Assembly (NCBI RefSeq): GCF_965228935.1
Contig: NZ_OZ245846.1
Location: 558,001-622,000, forward strand
DNA: 64,000 bases
Direction of reading: 5' to 3'
DNA from: Ulvibacterium sp965228935
GTDB lineage: Bacteria; Bacteroidota; Bacteroidia; Flavobacteriales; Flavobacteriaceae
Made by a program: the position numbers and the translations under genes. Every line of letters starts with the position of its first letter. Positions within the stretch are counted from its first letter, which is position 1. The notes under the pieces were generated by a model. The model had not been told where the DNA came from and made no database searches. It was given only the letters and a program-made list of their open reading frames with translations. Shown here piece by piece: positions 25,981-36,149 of the stretch.

Positions 25981-28065
25981 ATGTCTCAAAGTCAACAAAA
26001 TCCAGAAAGGTACACGATTACGGCAGCTTTGCCCTATACCAATGGGCCTATCCATATTGGGCATTTGGCGGGAGTCTATGTTCCAGCAGATATTTATGCC
26101 CGATATTTACGATTAACGGGCCATGATGTCGCCTTTGTCTGTGGCAGTGACGAACATGGGGTGGCCATTTCCATGAAGGCGAAAAAAGAAGGGGTAACTC
26201 CAAAAGAGATTATCGACAAATACCATGGAATCATAAAAAAGTCCTTTCAAGACTTCGGGATTTCGTTCAATAACTACTCAAGGACTTCTGCCGAAGTACA
26301 TCACGAAACCGCCTCGGATTTTTTCAAGAAGCTGTACGAACAAGGGGATTTTATCGAAGAAAATACGGCCCAATTATATGATGATGAAGCCAAACAATTT
26401 TTAGCGGATCGCTTTGTTATCGGTACTTGTCCCAATTGTGGCTATGACGAAGCCTATGGCGATCAATGTGAGAATTGCGGGTCTTCCTTGAATGCAACGG
26501 ATTTGATAAATCCAAAATCTACGATTACCGGTGCCGTTCCCACTTTAAAAGAGACCAAGCATTGGTTTCTGCCCCTGGATCGCTATGAGGATTTCCTAAG
26601 AAAATGGATTCTGGAAGGCCATAAGGAAGATTGGAAACCCAATGTATATGGCCAATGCAAATCCTGGATAGATGGCGGTTTGGCTCCTCGCGCAGTGACC
26701 CGTGATCTGGATTGGGGTATTCCCGTACCAGTGAAAGGAGGGGAAGGCAAAGTGTTGTATGTTTGGTTCGATGCACCCATCGGTTACATCTCCTCCACTA
26801 AGGAATGGGCAGAAAGGGAAGATAAGGATTGGGAGCCCTACTGGAAAGATGAAAATACCAAATTGGTGCATTTCATCGGAAAAGATAATATTGTCTTTCA
26901 CTGTATTATTTTCCCAGCCATCCTTAAGGCCCATGGGGACTACATACTTCCTGAAAATGTCCCGGCCAATGAGTTCCTCAACCTGGAGGGCAACAAATTA
27001 TCCACCTCCAAGAATTGGGCGGTATGGCTACATGAATATTTGGTGGAATTTCCGGACATGCAAGACGTTCTGCGCTATACATTAACCGCGAACGCACCAG
27101 AGACCAAGGACAACGATTTTACTTGGAAGGATTTCCAAGCACGGAACAATAATGAACTGGTCGCCATTTTCGGAAATTTTATCAATCGGGTCGTGGTTTT
27201 GACCCATAAGTATTATGACGGGGTAGTACCAGAACCCACCAAGCTTTCTAAAATCGACCAGGAAACCTTGGCCGAGTTGCAAAAGTATCCTCAAATTATT
27301 TCCAATTCCTTGGAACGTTACCGATTCCGCGAAGCAAGCCAAGAGCTTTTAAACCTTGCACGTCTCGGCAATAAATATTTGGCCGATGAAGAACCTTGGA
27401 AACTTATTAAAGAGAATGAAGAAAGGGTAAAAACCATAATGTTCGTTGCTCTGCAAATTGCGACAGGACTGGCCATTTTAAGTGAACCTTTTCTCCCTTT
27501 TACTTCAACAAAGCTAAAAAACATCCTCAATATCGGGTCGAACGCAATCCAGACCGGTTGGGAACAGGTAAATGATAACAAGATACTAATATCCTCTGGT
27601 CATAGAATCAACAAAGCGGAACTTCTGTTCCGAAAAATCGAGGACAATGAAATCCAAAAGCAACTGGATAAACTGGAAGCTACCAAAAAAACCAATGCCG
27701 CAATGGAAACCACACAAGAAATTGACCCACAAAAGGACACGATTACCTTTGACGATTTTACCAAACTGGATATGCGTGTCGGTACCATTGTCGAAGCAAC
27801 AAAAATGCCCAAGACCAAAAAATTGATGGTCTTAAAAGTGGACACAGGTCTGGACATCCGGACCATTGTTTCGGGTATTGCGGAAAGTTTTGAAGCCGAT
27901 GCCATTGTAGGCAGAAAAGTCACCGTACTCGTTAATCTTGCTCCTAGAAAGTTAAGGGGTGTTGAAAGTCAGGGTATGATCCTAATGACCGAAGATGAAG
28001 AAGGTAAATTGGTGTTTGTAAATCCTGATCAAGATGGGGTCGAGAACGGTAGTGCCATCAGTTAA
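25981..28065 (+). CDS. metG: Methionine-tRNA ligase
   Basis: 694 residues from ATG 25981. Class I synthetase: NGPIHIGHLAG (HIGH 25-28), a zinc knuckle with CPNC and CENC (about 147-165), and KLSTSKN (about 339) in place of KMSKS. The anticodon-binding helices follow, and the C-terminal part (about 580-694, KLDMRVGTIVEATKMPKTKK) is the tRNA-binding EMAP-type domain that dimerises the enzyme. It charges tRNA-Met. The tex gene starts 18 bases downstream, so they are likely cotranscribed. Confidence 0.96.
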   Translation: MSQSQQNPERYTITAALPYTNGPIHIGHLAGVYVPADIYARYLRLTGHDVAFVCGSDEHGVAISMKAKKEGVTPKEIIDKYHGIIKKSFQDFGISFNNYSRTSAEVHHETASDFFKKLYEQGDFIEENTAQLYDDEAKQFLADRFVIGTCPNCGYDEAYGDQCENCGSSLNATDLINPKSTITGAVPTLKETKHWFLPLDRYEDFLRKWILEGHKEDWKPNVYGQCKSWIDGGLAPRAVTRDLDWGIPVPVKGGEGKVLYVWFDAPIGYISSTKEWAEREDKDWEPYWKDENTKLVHFIGKDNIVFHCIIFPAILKAHGDYILPENVPANEFLNLEGNKLSTSKNWAVWLHEYLVEFPDMQDVLRYTLTANAPETKDNDFTWKDFQARNNNELVAIFGNFINRVVVLTHKYYDGVVPEPTKLSKIDQETLAELQKYPQIISNSLERYRFREASQELLNLARLGNKYLADEEPWKLIKENEERVKTIMFVALQIATGLAILSEPFLPFTSTKLKNILNIGSNAIQTGWEQVNDNKILISSGHRINKAELLFRKIEDNEIQKQLDKLEATKKTNAAMETTQEIDPQKDTITFDDFTKLDMRVGTIVEATKMPKTKKLMVLKVDTGLDIRTIVSGIAESFEADAIVGRKVTVLVNLAPRKLRGVESQGMILMTEDEEGKLVFVNPDQDGVENGSAIS

Positions 28066-28083
28066 TTCTAACCTACATCTTTA

Positions 28084-30225
28084 ATGTCCTCCTTAGTATC
28101 TTACGTTTTACAACATACCCAACTTCCCAAAAAAGGTGTTGAAAACACACTAAAACTATTGGACGAGGAATGTACCGTGCCTTTTATCGCGCGTTACCGA
28201 AAGGAACGTACAGGAAATCTCGATGAAGTACAAATCGGGTCGATTGTTAAGTTCAGAGCGCAATTCCGAACACTTGAGAAAAGAAGGGAGGCCATTCTCA
28301 AAGCCGTGGAAGAGCAAGGGGCATTGACCCCAGAGCTCAAAGAAAAGCTGGAATCCGCTGCCGATACGATCGAACTGGAAGATCTTTACATTCCCTTTAA
28401 GAAGCAAAAAAAGACCAAGGCGGAGACTGCACGAAAAAATGGATTGGAGCCCTTGGCAAAGATTATCATGGCACAACGCAGCGACACTATCCACAGTTTG
28501 GCCTCCAACTATCTTGGAAAAAATGTTGCCAGTGAAGACCAAGCTTTGGAAGGAGCACGGCATATCATTGCGGAATGGATCAACGAACGTGTATCCATCA
28601 GAAATCTATTGCGTCACCAACTGGAACGTTTTGCCGTTCTCATCACAAAGGTCATCGGCTCCGAAAGGGAAAACGAAAAAGCCCAAAAATATCGAGATTA
28701 TTTTGACTGGAGCGAACCGCTAAATCGTTGTCCATCACACCGGTTTTTGGCCATACTCAGGGCAGAATCGGAAAAGTTTATTCGGGTAAAAATCGAAATC
28801 GATGATGAAAAGGTCTTGGAACGTATTGAGCAACGTATCCTAAAAACCAACAATACCTGCTCCGAACACATAAAAATGGCCATTGCCGATGCCTACAAGC
28901 GATTACTATTCCCATCGCTTTCCAACGAATTGCTAAAAAATGCAAAGGAGAAGGCGGATGACGCGGCCATACAAGTATTTTCCAAAAACCTAAAACAGTT
29001 GTTGTTAGGTGCCCCGTTAGGCGAAAAACGTATCCTGGCCATTGACCCTGGCTTTAGGACAGGTTGCAAATTGGTCTGCTTGGATGCCCAGGGCGATTTG
29101 CTGCACAACGAGACCATTTATCCGCATGCACCCCAGAACGATAGTAAAGGTGCTATTAAAAAAATCAGTTCGCTTTCCGATGCCTATAAAATAGAGGCCA
29201 TTGCCATTGGTAATGGTACCGCCTCCCGTGAAACGGAGCGATTGGTGAAACGTATCGCCTTTAAAAACGCTGTTGAGGTATTTGTAGTAAACGAAGCAGG
29301 AGCCTCTATTTATTCGGCTTCCAAAATCGCACGGGACGAATTCCCCAATTACGATGTTACCGTGCGAGGTGCGGTATCCATTGGACGGCGTCTGGCAGAT
29401 CCTTTGGCCGAACTGGTTAAAATAGATCCAAAATCGATTGGCGTAGGCCAATATCAGCACGATGTAGATCAAACAAAGCTTAAGAACTCCCTGGATACGG
29501 TGGTAGAAAGTTGCGTAAATGCAGTGGGTGTAAATATTAATACCGCCAGTGTTTCCCTATTGAGCCATGTCTCCGGTATTGGATTAAAACTGGCTGAAAA
29601 TATTGTACGGTATAGAAATGAGACCGGGCCCTTTAAAAGTAGGAAGGACATAAAAAATGTAGCCCGATTGGGCGAAAAGGCCTTTGAGCAGGGTGCCGCC
29701 TTTCTTCGCATTAAGGGGGCGCAAAATCCCTTGGACGATTCAGCGGTACATCCGGAAAGCTATTCACTAGTGGAACGTATGGCAAAGGACAAAAAGGTAC
29801 CGATTGCCCAACTAATCGGTAATAAAACGTTGCTCAAGGAGATAGAATTACAACACTATTGCTCCGCTACCGTAGGTTTGCCCACCTTGGAGGATATTGT
29901 TTCCGAATTGGAAAAACCGGGACTGGACTGCCGTGAAAAAGCCAAGGTGTTTACATTTGACCAGAATATTAATAGTATTACAGACCTACGGGAAGGACAA
30001 CTACTCCCGGGTATTGTGAACAACATCACCAACTTTGGATGTTTTGTGGATGTCGGAATTAAGGAAAGTGGATTGATACATGTTTCCAATTTGTCGGAAG
30101 GCTTCGTTAAGGATGTCAACGAACATGTGCACTTGCACCAACAGATTATAGTGAAAGTCCTATCCGTGGATATTCCGAGAAAACGCATTCAAATGGCCCT
30201 ACATAAAACCCCCGTTCGGCATTAA
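28084..30225 (+). CDS. tex: Tex-family RNA-binding transcription factor
   Basis: 713 residues with the standard order: N-terminal Tex domain (TVPFIARYRKE), YqgF-like domain (ILAIDPGFRTGCK, about 317), helix-hairpin-helix pair (SGIGLKLAENIVRYRNE, about 500) and C-terminal S1 domain (PGIVNNITNFGCFVDVGI, about 640-706). Tex binds nucleic acid and affects transcription; its exact role is unclear. Its TAA overlaps the stop of the convergent tsaC gene (TTAA). Confidence 0.95.
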   Translation: MSSLVSYVLQHTQLPKKGVENTLKLLDEECTVPFIARYRKERTGNLDEVQIGSIVKFRAQFRTLEKRREAILKAVEEQGALTPELKEKLESAADTIELEDLYIPFKKQKKTKAETARKNGLEPLAKIIMAQRSDTIHSLASNYLGKNVASEDQALEGARHIIAEWINERVSIRNLLRHQLERFAVLITKVIGSERENEKAQKYRDYFDWSEPLNRCPSHRFLAILRAESEKFIRVKIEIDDEKVLERIEQRILKTNNTCSEHIKMAIADAYKRLLFPSLSNELLKNAKEKADDAAIQVFSKNLKQLLLGAPLGEKRILAIDPGFRTGCKLVCLDAQGDLLHNETIYPHAPQNDSKGAIKKISSLSDAYKIEAIAIGNGTASRETERLVKRIAFKNAVEVFVVNEAGASIYSASKIARDEFPNYDVTVRGAVSIGRRLADPLAELVKIDPKSIGVGQYQHDVDQTKLKNSLDTVVESCVNAVGVNINTASVSLLSHVSGIGLKLAENIVRYRNETGPFKSRKDIKNVARLGEKAFEQGAAFLRIKGAQNPLDDSAVHPESYSLVERMAKDKKVPIAQLIGNKTLLKEIELQHYCSATVGLPTLEDIVSELEKPGLDCREKAKVFTFDQNINSITDLREGQLLPGIVNNITNFGCFVDVGIKESGLIHVSNLSEGFVKDVNEHVHLHQQIIVKVLSVDIPRKRIQMALHKTPVRH

Positions 30226-31178
30226 TTCCCGGCCCGTTCCAATCTGTCGTTGATACTAATCCCCAATCCTTCATTGGGAAACCGTTGGGCAATAATGACA
30301 TCCAACCCTGCTTGATCCAGTCTATGCAATGCGGCGAATAACTTTTGGGCCGCCTCATCCAAATCCTGTTTTTCGGAAAGGGTTTCTACTATGCTGGCGT
30401 TCGCAAAATTAGATTCGTAAAAGGCCAGTACCCCTACTTTTTGGCTGGTAAAGCCTTCTATAGTTTTTAAGACATCATCACTTAAGATTAGTTTTGTCCC
30501 TGGGGAATAATGCTTGGCCAACATCCCGGGTGCCTGTGGGGCATCTTCATTTTTAGTGAGTAAACTTACCTGCCCAACACAAGCTTCAATGGCTTTCAGG
30601 GCAATACCTCCTTTGCGATAGACCACAGCGGCTTCTCCATCAAATCCTACAATGGTGGATTCCAACCCTACCATACAAGGGCCACCATCCAAAATAGCGG
30701 GAATCCGGTTCCCAAAATAGTCAGCCACATGTTGTGCCGAGGTGGAACTGACCCTGGTAAAAGGATTGGCGCTGGGCGCAGCTACCGGAAAATCCAGCCC
30801 CTGAAGCAACTGCAAGGTCAAGGGATGGTTGGGCATGCGTATGGCGACTGTAGATTTCCCCGCGGTGACAAGATCACTTACCAAAGCATTCTTTTCAAGT
30901 ATTAAAGTTAAAGGGCCTGGCCAAAATCTTGCCGCCAGTTTTGTGGCCGCCTCTGGTACCGATTTTGCCAATGACGATAATTGATCTAGATGATGGATAT
31001 GTACGATCAAGGGATTGAACATAGGTCTTCCTTTCATCTCAAAAATCTTCCGGACCGCAGTATCATTAAAAATATTGGCCGCCAGTCCATATACCGTTTC
31101 GGTAGGTATGGCCACCAGCTCATTATTTTGTAGCAGTTCCTGGCAATAGGCAATATCCGTAGTAATGGTATTCCTCAT
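30222..31178 (-). CDS. tsaC: L-threonylcarbamoyladenylate synthase (Sua5/TsaC)
   Basis: 318 residues from ATG 31178. YrdC domain: ELVAIPTETVYGLAAN, KGRPMFNPLIVH, STVAIRMPNHP and PSANPFTRVSSTSAQHV; a C-terminal Sua5 domain (about 200-318) makes it the long form. It makes threonylcarbamoyl-AMP from threonine, bicarbonate and ATP for t6A37 in tRNA. A start at 31205 is in frame but would lie upstream of the -7 box at 31185-31192, so MRNTITT is preferred. Confidence 0.92.
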   Translation of the reverse strand: MRNTITTDIAYCQELLQNNELVAIPTETVYGLAANIFNDTAVRKIFEMKGRPMFNPLIVHIHHLDQLSSLAKSVPEAATKLAARFWPGPLTLILEKNALVSDLVTAGKSTVAIRMPNHPLTLQLLQGLDFPVAAPSANPFTRVSSTSAQHVADYFGNRIPAILDGGPCMVGLESTIVGFDGEAAVVYRKGGIALKAIEACVGQVSLLTKNEDAPQAPGMLAKHYSPGTKLILSDDVLKTIEGFTSQKVGVLAFYESNFANASIVETLSEKQDLDEAAQKLFAALHRLDQAGLDVIIAQRFPNEGLGISINDRLERAGN

Positions 31179-31184
31179 ATTTGG

Positions 31185-31192
31185 CAAAGGTA
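31185..31192 (-). promoter_or_regulatory. -7 box of tsaC, almost leaderless
   Basis: The minus strand reads TACCTTTG, an exact TAnnTTTG match, with only 6 bases to the ATG at 31178. No clear -33 element. Confidence 0.55.
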
Positions 31193-31400
31193 TTACAGCA
31201 TTCATTTATACGGGCTATTTCCCGTGAAGAAACTGGTGAAAAAGTAAACATCAAATAAATTGATAAGGTGTACTTTCAACCAAGATTTGACCTAGTAGAA
31301 AGGAATCGGCTCAAATCCAAATCGGGAAATCCCAAAAGGCATAGTTCTTTTTCAAAAAACCGGAATCATAACCTAAAATCAAGATATAAACTTATCTGGA

Positions 31401-33815
31401 CTAATATCCATAATCTGTCGGAAAGGTATTCATATAGAAACCTGTTTCCCCTTGTTCTGTGAGAAATTCAACAACCACCTGGATTTCTTTTGCAAAATCG
31501 GAATTAAAAAAAGTTATAATAGCCTCCCCTTTTTCATCGGTCTTGACAGAGGGATCCCAAAATAGCGTTTCTCGGTGATCAGGTTTGTTTTGTCCGTTGT
31601 TCGGTCTATCGTAGTCCGGACTATAAAATTCCCTTTCCCCGTCATGGGCAAGGACATATTCAAAGCTGGATCCCGATCCCGAGTTTTGGGATGTCGGGTT
31701 GGGCTTCCCCCTTCTGGTATAGACAAGAATTACACCATTAGCACCGCTAGCACCAAAAATAGAGGCCCCTGACCCTTTTAGAATCTCGATTCGCTCAATG
31801 TCTGCAGGGGATAAGAATTCAAAAGCGTTAGATTTCTGACTTAGCCTCATTCCATCCACTACCCATAGCGGACTTCCCCCCCTAATACTAACACTTGCGT
31901 CCACTCCGCTTCCTGAAACGAATACCCCGGGGGCATCACCCAATAACAAAGAAAGATCAAATAACCTATTCTCATCCTGATAGATCACCGCGTCAGGAAC
32001 AACACCATACATGGAAGGGGATTCCGGTGTCTCTATTCGTTCCTCGGTAACGACAACTTCGTCAAGTTCAGTCACAGCATCGAAAATGGAATCCCTTTCC
32101 TTTCTGGTATAGTCGGTCCTCCTAAAGGAATCGATATCCTTTTTCCTAGGGCCGCTCACGCTATAGTAATCCAGTTTCCCAACGGGAAAAATATCATTTT
32201 CATCCAGGCTTATATTGACATCGATCTGTTTGCTCCTAGAGTTGTAGGCGTTGAAGGTAACCCTCATGGTATCACGGAGGTCAATGTTGTGGATCTTGAA
32301 ATGTCCGGAATCTGTGGTTTGGGTCGGGTAGGCAAAAAAACCGGTATCGGAAAGTCCGATCATCTTGATCGAGGTATTCTCCAATGGCTTCCCGTTACGG
32401 CCATATGCCGTTCCCGAGACCGTAATGCCTTTTTCGAACCGTTTCTTTTCTGATAGGCCGGTTCCATTTAGGACATCCTGCCACTTGTACCTCCTCCAGC
32501 CATGGGTCATCATTATCAGATCCAAACCAAAGAGTGTATTTCTTTCCCTATCCTTAAAAAAGAAATTCGGGTTGTTGATATGACCTCTTAAATCAGACTC
32601 CAACAATAGATAGGTCAGGATGTTCCTGTCGTATTTGCCTTTTTCCATATAGGCGGCATCTGTTATGGCCATCGATAATTGGGTCGAAACAGGTCTGTTT
32701 TCTTGATCGGTAACATTTATGGTGAACGAAATCGGTTCTCTCCGCACAAAGGAATTGGTATTGGGAGTTACCTTTACCTTAAATCTTTGCTGGTTGTCAA
32801 CGAACACCAATCGCTCGCACCTTGGTCTTTTGTTCCCATCGAAAAGGGTTATGGTCAATACCCCATTAGGCAGGCTGTCCTTGGGAATCTCAAAATCAAG
32901 GAAAGAATCCCGGTTCCATACAAATTTAGCCTCGAAAAATTTCTGATTCCTACTCGTGCCTATAACATAAAACGGCTTGTTTTTAAGGGCATCAGTTACG
33001 CTGACCCTTATTTTTATCTTCTGAAAATCCAGATTGTTCACATTCATCGCATACCCCTTTTCAATGGTAAGGGGCAGATTGTATATAGTTCCATCATCAA
33101 GTACAGCGCGATAGGTATTTCCGGTTTGCGGAAGTAAATGGAATATTCCGAACCCCTGGGGGGTGGAATCTATGGTACAAATGAATTCATTTGTGGAATC
33201 GATGATATGCCCTTCTATTTTTTTCCCCAATCCATCATTCCCAATGGCTTTAAGTGCTACGCGACAAGGTATATTATTTACCAATTGGCCACCTTCGGGG
33301 AAAAACCGTAAATTGATTTTATCATTTGACGAAGAGGCGGGGTAACTTACAACCTGATTATTAACAATGGTTAAGGTCTTATAAAAAAAGAAGTCCGGAT
33401 CATAGTACGTCATCCATTTGGTATAGGCACGCAATCGATAATCTCCCAACGGTAGTTCCTTGGGAACGGTCATGGAACCGCTGCACCTTCCCGCGATAAG
33501 TGCCTGGGTCTGGGAAAGAACCACTTCATTACTGGAGTTGATCAGATCCACATACAATACTTTACTTGCATCCGAAAGGCTATGGTACGCCCCAAAGGTA
33601 ACATAGGCGGTATACCAAAGGTCGCCTCCGGCAGAGGTAATGTCCCGGTCAATATGTAGGTATACTTTTTCTACCGGGTTTTCAGTATTGTATCTCTCAA
33701 TATTATTGACCAGCTCCATTAAATCCAAATCGCTTCCAAGTACTTGGCTACTCCCAGTTCCTTGAGGGAAACCGCTGAAAACAAACAGAAAAAACAACCC
33801 GGAAACTAGTTTCAT
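31401..33815 (-). CDS. A2M-like exported protein with TonB plug domain, no barrel
   Basis: 804 residues with a signal peptide (MKLVSGLFFLFVFSGFPQG). The N-terminal part (about 45-170) resembles the MG2-type beta domain (EKVYLHIDRDITSAGGDLWYTAY); the middle has further beta-sandwich segments and a carboxypeptidase-like repeat (VSGTAYGRNGKPLENTSIKM, about 465). A TonB-receptor plug comes at about 600-700 (LDEVVVTEERIE, SIRGGSPLWVVDGM, IERIEILKGSGASIFGASG). No 22-strand barrel follows: only about 90 residues remain. Function unknown; an envelope protein that may dock to a TonB-type partner. Confidence 0.75.
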   Translation of the reverse strand: MKLVSGLFFLFVFSGFPQGTGSSQVLGSDLDLMELVNNIERYNTENPVEKVYLHIDRDITSAGGDLWYTAYVTFGAYHSLSDASKVLYVDLINSSNEVVLSQTQALIAGRCSGSMTVPKELPLGDYRLRAYTKWMTYYDPDFFFYKTLTIVNNQVVSYPASSSNDKINLRFFPEGGQLVNNIPCRVALKAIGNDGLGKKIEGHIIDSTNEFICTIDSTPQGFGIFHLLPQTGNTYRAVLDDGTIYNLPLTIEKGYAMNVNNLDFQKIKIRVSVTDALKNKPFYVIGTSRNQKFFEAKFVWNRDSFLDFEIPKDSLPNGVLTITLFDGNKRPRCERLVFVDNQQRFKVKVTPNTNSFVRREPISFTINVTDQENRPVSTQLSMAITDAAYMEKGKYDRNILTYLLLESDLRGHINNPNFFFKDRERNTLFGLDLIMMTHGWRRYKWQDVLNGTGLSEKKRFEKGITVSGTAYGRNGKPLENTSIKMIGLSDTGFFAYPTQTTDSGHFKIHNIDLRDTMRVTFNAYNSRSKQIDVNISLDENDIFPVGKLDYYSVSGPRKKDIDSFRRTDYTRKERDSIFDAVTELDEVVVTEERIETPESPSMYGVVPDAVIYQDENRLFDLSLLLGDAPGVFVSGSGVDASVSIRGGSPLWVVDGMRLSQKSNAFEFLSPADIERIEILKGSGASIFGASGANGVILVYTRRGKPNPTSQNSGSGSSFEYVLAHDGEREFYSPDYDRPNNGQNKPDHRETLFWDPSVKTDEKGEAIITFFNSDFAKEIQVVVEFLTEQGETGFYMNTFPTDYGY

Positions 33816-34003
33816 TACATATCTACCTAATACACTTAAAGATAAGCACTACCTGCTTGTCATCAAAAACACTACTTATAATATGTATCATTGTATCTTT
33901 TTTTGGTAAAGAAAATACCCATTACAACCAATCAAAAAAGTTTGTTGGATATACTTGGGACTTTTACTGGCTAAAACCGATATTTATCCATAAAAGACTG
34001 CCG

Positions 34004-34906
34004 TTGCTCAAGATAGCTTATCATCCGATTTACAGGCATCCTTTGCCCAAAGGTCATCGGTTTCCGATGGAGAAATATGAACTATTGCCGCAACAATTGT
34101 TGCATGAAGGTACCTGTATCCCAACAAACTTCTTTGAGCCAACAGTTCCGAACGACAAGTATATTGTAGCTGTTCACGAACCGGAATATTTTTACGATTT
34201 GCTGAATATCAAAATACCTGCCAGGGAGGCTAGGAAAATTGGCTTCCCTTTAACCGAGGAATTAGTAGAGCGGGAACGTATTATTGCCGATGGAACCATG
34301 AAGGGCTGTGAATTTGCGCTCGAAAATGGAATCGCCATGAATATTGCCGGGGGTACACACCACGCCTATACGGATCGAGGAGAGGCCTTTTGTATGCTGA
34401 ATGACCAGGCTATAGGGGCACGTTATCTCCAGGCCAGGAATTTGGCCGAAAAAATCCTGATAGTGGATTTGGATGTCCATCAAGGGAACGGGACAGCGGA
34501 AATATTTCAAAATGATGATTCGGTCTTTACCTTCTCCATGCACGGGGCCAATAACTATCCCTTTAAAAAGGAAAAATCGGATATGGATATTCCCTTGAAA
34601 AAAGGAACCGGTGATGCCGAATATCTGTCCACTTTGCGCGAGAATCTGCCCAAACTAATCGATAAAACCCGGCCCGATTTTATCTTTTATCTCTGCGGGG
34701 TGGATATTATTGAAACCGATAAATTGGGAACATTGGCCTTAACCTTGGAAGGCAGTAAACAGCGGGACGAAACGGTATTGGAAACCTGCCATCGGCTAAA
34801 CATCCCGGTTCAATGTAGTATGGGTGGTGGGTATTCTGCCGATATCAGAACGATTGTTGAGGCCCATGCCAATACCTTTCGCACGGCACAACAACTCTTT
34901 TTTTAA
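34004..34906 (+). CDS. Histone-deacetylase-fold hydrolase
   Basis: 300 residues from TTG 34004 (MLKIAYHPIYRHPLPKGHRF), which matches the usual family start; an upstream TTG at 33857 would add 49 unlikely residues. Zinc-hydrolase motifs: NIAGGTHHAYTDRGEAFC (catalytic His pair), VDLDVHQGNGTAEIF (metal Asp and His) and YLCGVDIIETDKLG (second Asp). Bacterial members deacetylate acetylpolyamines, acetoin-pathway or other acetylated compounds; the substrate is not clear. It stands alone between the divergent plug protein and the nucleoside hydrolase. Confidence 0.88.
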   Translation: MLKIAYHPIYRHPLPKGHRFPMEKYELLPQQLLHEGTCIPTNFFEPTVPNDKYIVAVHEPEYFYDLLNIKIPAREARKIGFPLTEELVERERIIADGTMKGCEFALENGIAMNIAGGTHHAYTDRGEAFCMLNDQAIGARYLQARNLAEKILIVDLDVHQGNGTAEIFQNDDSVFTFSMHGANNYPFKKEKSDMDIPLKKGTGDAEYLSTLRENLPKLIDKTRPDFIFYLCGVDIIETDKLGTLALTLEGSKQRDETVLETCHRLNIPVQCSMGGGYSADIRTIVEAHANTFRTAQQLFF

Positions 34907-35024
34907 ACAAAGCTGTTCGTATGTGACCAAACCAGATTGAACTTGAAGCAATCCTTTACTCGTTTTAGGAGTTTTCCATTTTTTTGTATTTTCCCGAACT
35001 ACTTTCAATTAAAATCCTTTTTAT

Positions 35025-36062
35025 ATGAAAACGACTCGCCAAGCATTGTTGACCCTATTGGCCATTTCACTTTTTTCTTCCTGCAAGGAAAAACAAAAGG
35101 AATCCATGTCAGCCCCGGACGAATCATCAAAAGTTGAGTCCCAAAAGATAAAGGTCATTTTTGATACCGATGCCAACAATGAATTGGACGACCAGCATGC
35201 CATGGCCTATATGCTGTTCAACGGCGATGTTTTTGATGTAAGGGGGATTACGGTCAATGCCACGTTTAACGGAGGTGGCATTCAAGGGCATTATGATGAG
35301 GCGGAAAGGGTATTGCAGTTAAGCAATTTAAAGGATTCCGTACCGCTTTTAAAAGGAGCGAATGGAAATTTTGATGAGATTGCGGAAGGTTTTGACCCTT
35401 CCAATTATGATGGGCAGGAAGGAGTGGATTTTATTTTGGAAGAGACCCAAAAGGATTCCACAATCATAGTAGCGGTGGGCAAACTAACGAATATAGCCTT
35501 GGCTTTGAAAAAAGATCCTTCTTTCGCCGAGCGAACCAGAATAGTTTGGTTGGGCAGCAACTATCCCGAACCCGGGGAGTATAATCAGGACAATGATACC
35601 ATTTCCATGAATTATGTGTTGAATAGCAAAATCCCTTTTGAAATGGTAACCGTCCGTTATGGAAAACCCTCGGGGACCGATGCAGTGGCCGTGACCCAGA
35701 CAGAGGTAAATTCACGAATGCGGGGATTGGGCCCAAAGGCAAAAACTCCGATTACGGGGAGACATGGGGGAACCTTTGGAAATTTCGGGGATTACTCCAT
35801 AAGTCTTTTTGAACATATCCATTACCATACCGATCCTCCATCGCGCCCACTTTTTGACATGGTCGCCTTGGCCATTTTAAAGGATAGCTCCTGGGGGGAG
35901 CAAAAATCGATTCCCGCCCCGATACTGATCAACAATGAATGGATAGAACGCCCAAAAAACGAAAGAAGAATCACGGTTTGGGAAAACTTCGATAAGGAAA
36001 AGGTTCTGGCCGACTTCTATGAAACCATGGAGCACCCCTTTCTGGTTTCGGCAGCACAGTAA
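35025..36062 (+). CDS. Inosine/uridine-preferring nucleoside hydrolase, lipoprotein
   Basis: 345 residues. The N-terminus LLAISLFSSC (Cys20) is a lipoprotein signal, so the enzyme sits in the envelope. The calcium/ribose motif DTDANNELDD (47-56) begins the nucleoside-hydrolase fold, and VAVGKLTNIALAL and HGGTFGNFGDYS are further family-type segments. It would split a nucleoside into base and ribose outside the cytoplasm. In-window rbsK and a sugar transporter could use ribose, though 20 kb away and so only a loose link. Confidence 0.85.
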   Translation: MKTTRQALLTLLAISLFSSCKEKQKESMSAPDESSKVESQKIKVIFDTDANNELDDQHAMAYMLFNGDVFDVRGITVNATFNGGGIQGHYDEAERVLQLSNLKDSVPLLKGANGNFDEIAEGFDPSNYDGQEGVDFILEETQKDSTIIVAVGKLTNIALALKKDPSFAERTRIVWLGSNYPEPGEYNQDNDTISMNYVLNSKIPFEMVTVRYGKPSGTDAVAVTQTEVNSRMRGLGPKAKTPITGRHGGTFGNFGDYSISLFEHIHYHTDPPSRPLFDMVALAILKDSSWGEQKSIPAPILINNEWIERPKNERRITVWENFDKEKVLADFYETMEHPFLVSAAQ

Positions 36063-36149
36063 CCACCATACAGTCACTGGTAAAATTTTGGTTTTAAAAG
36101 AGTATTGAAATTGAAATCTTAACCTTAACTTGCGCCGCAAATCAGTACA

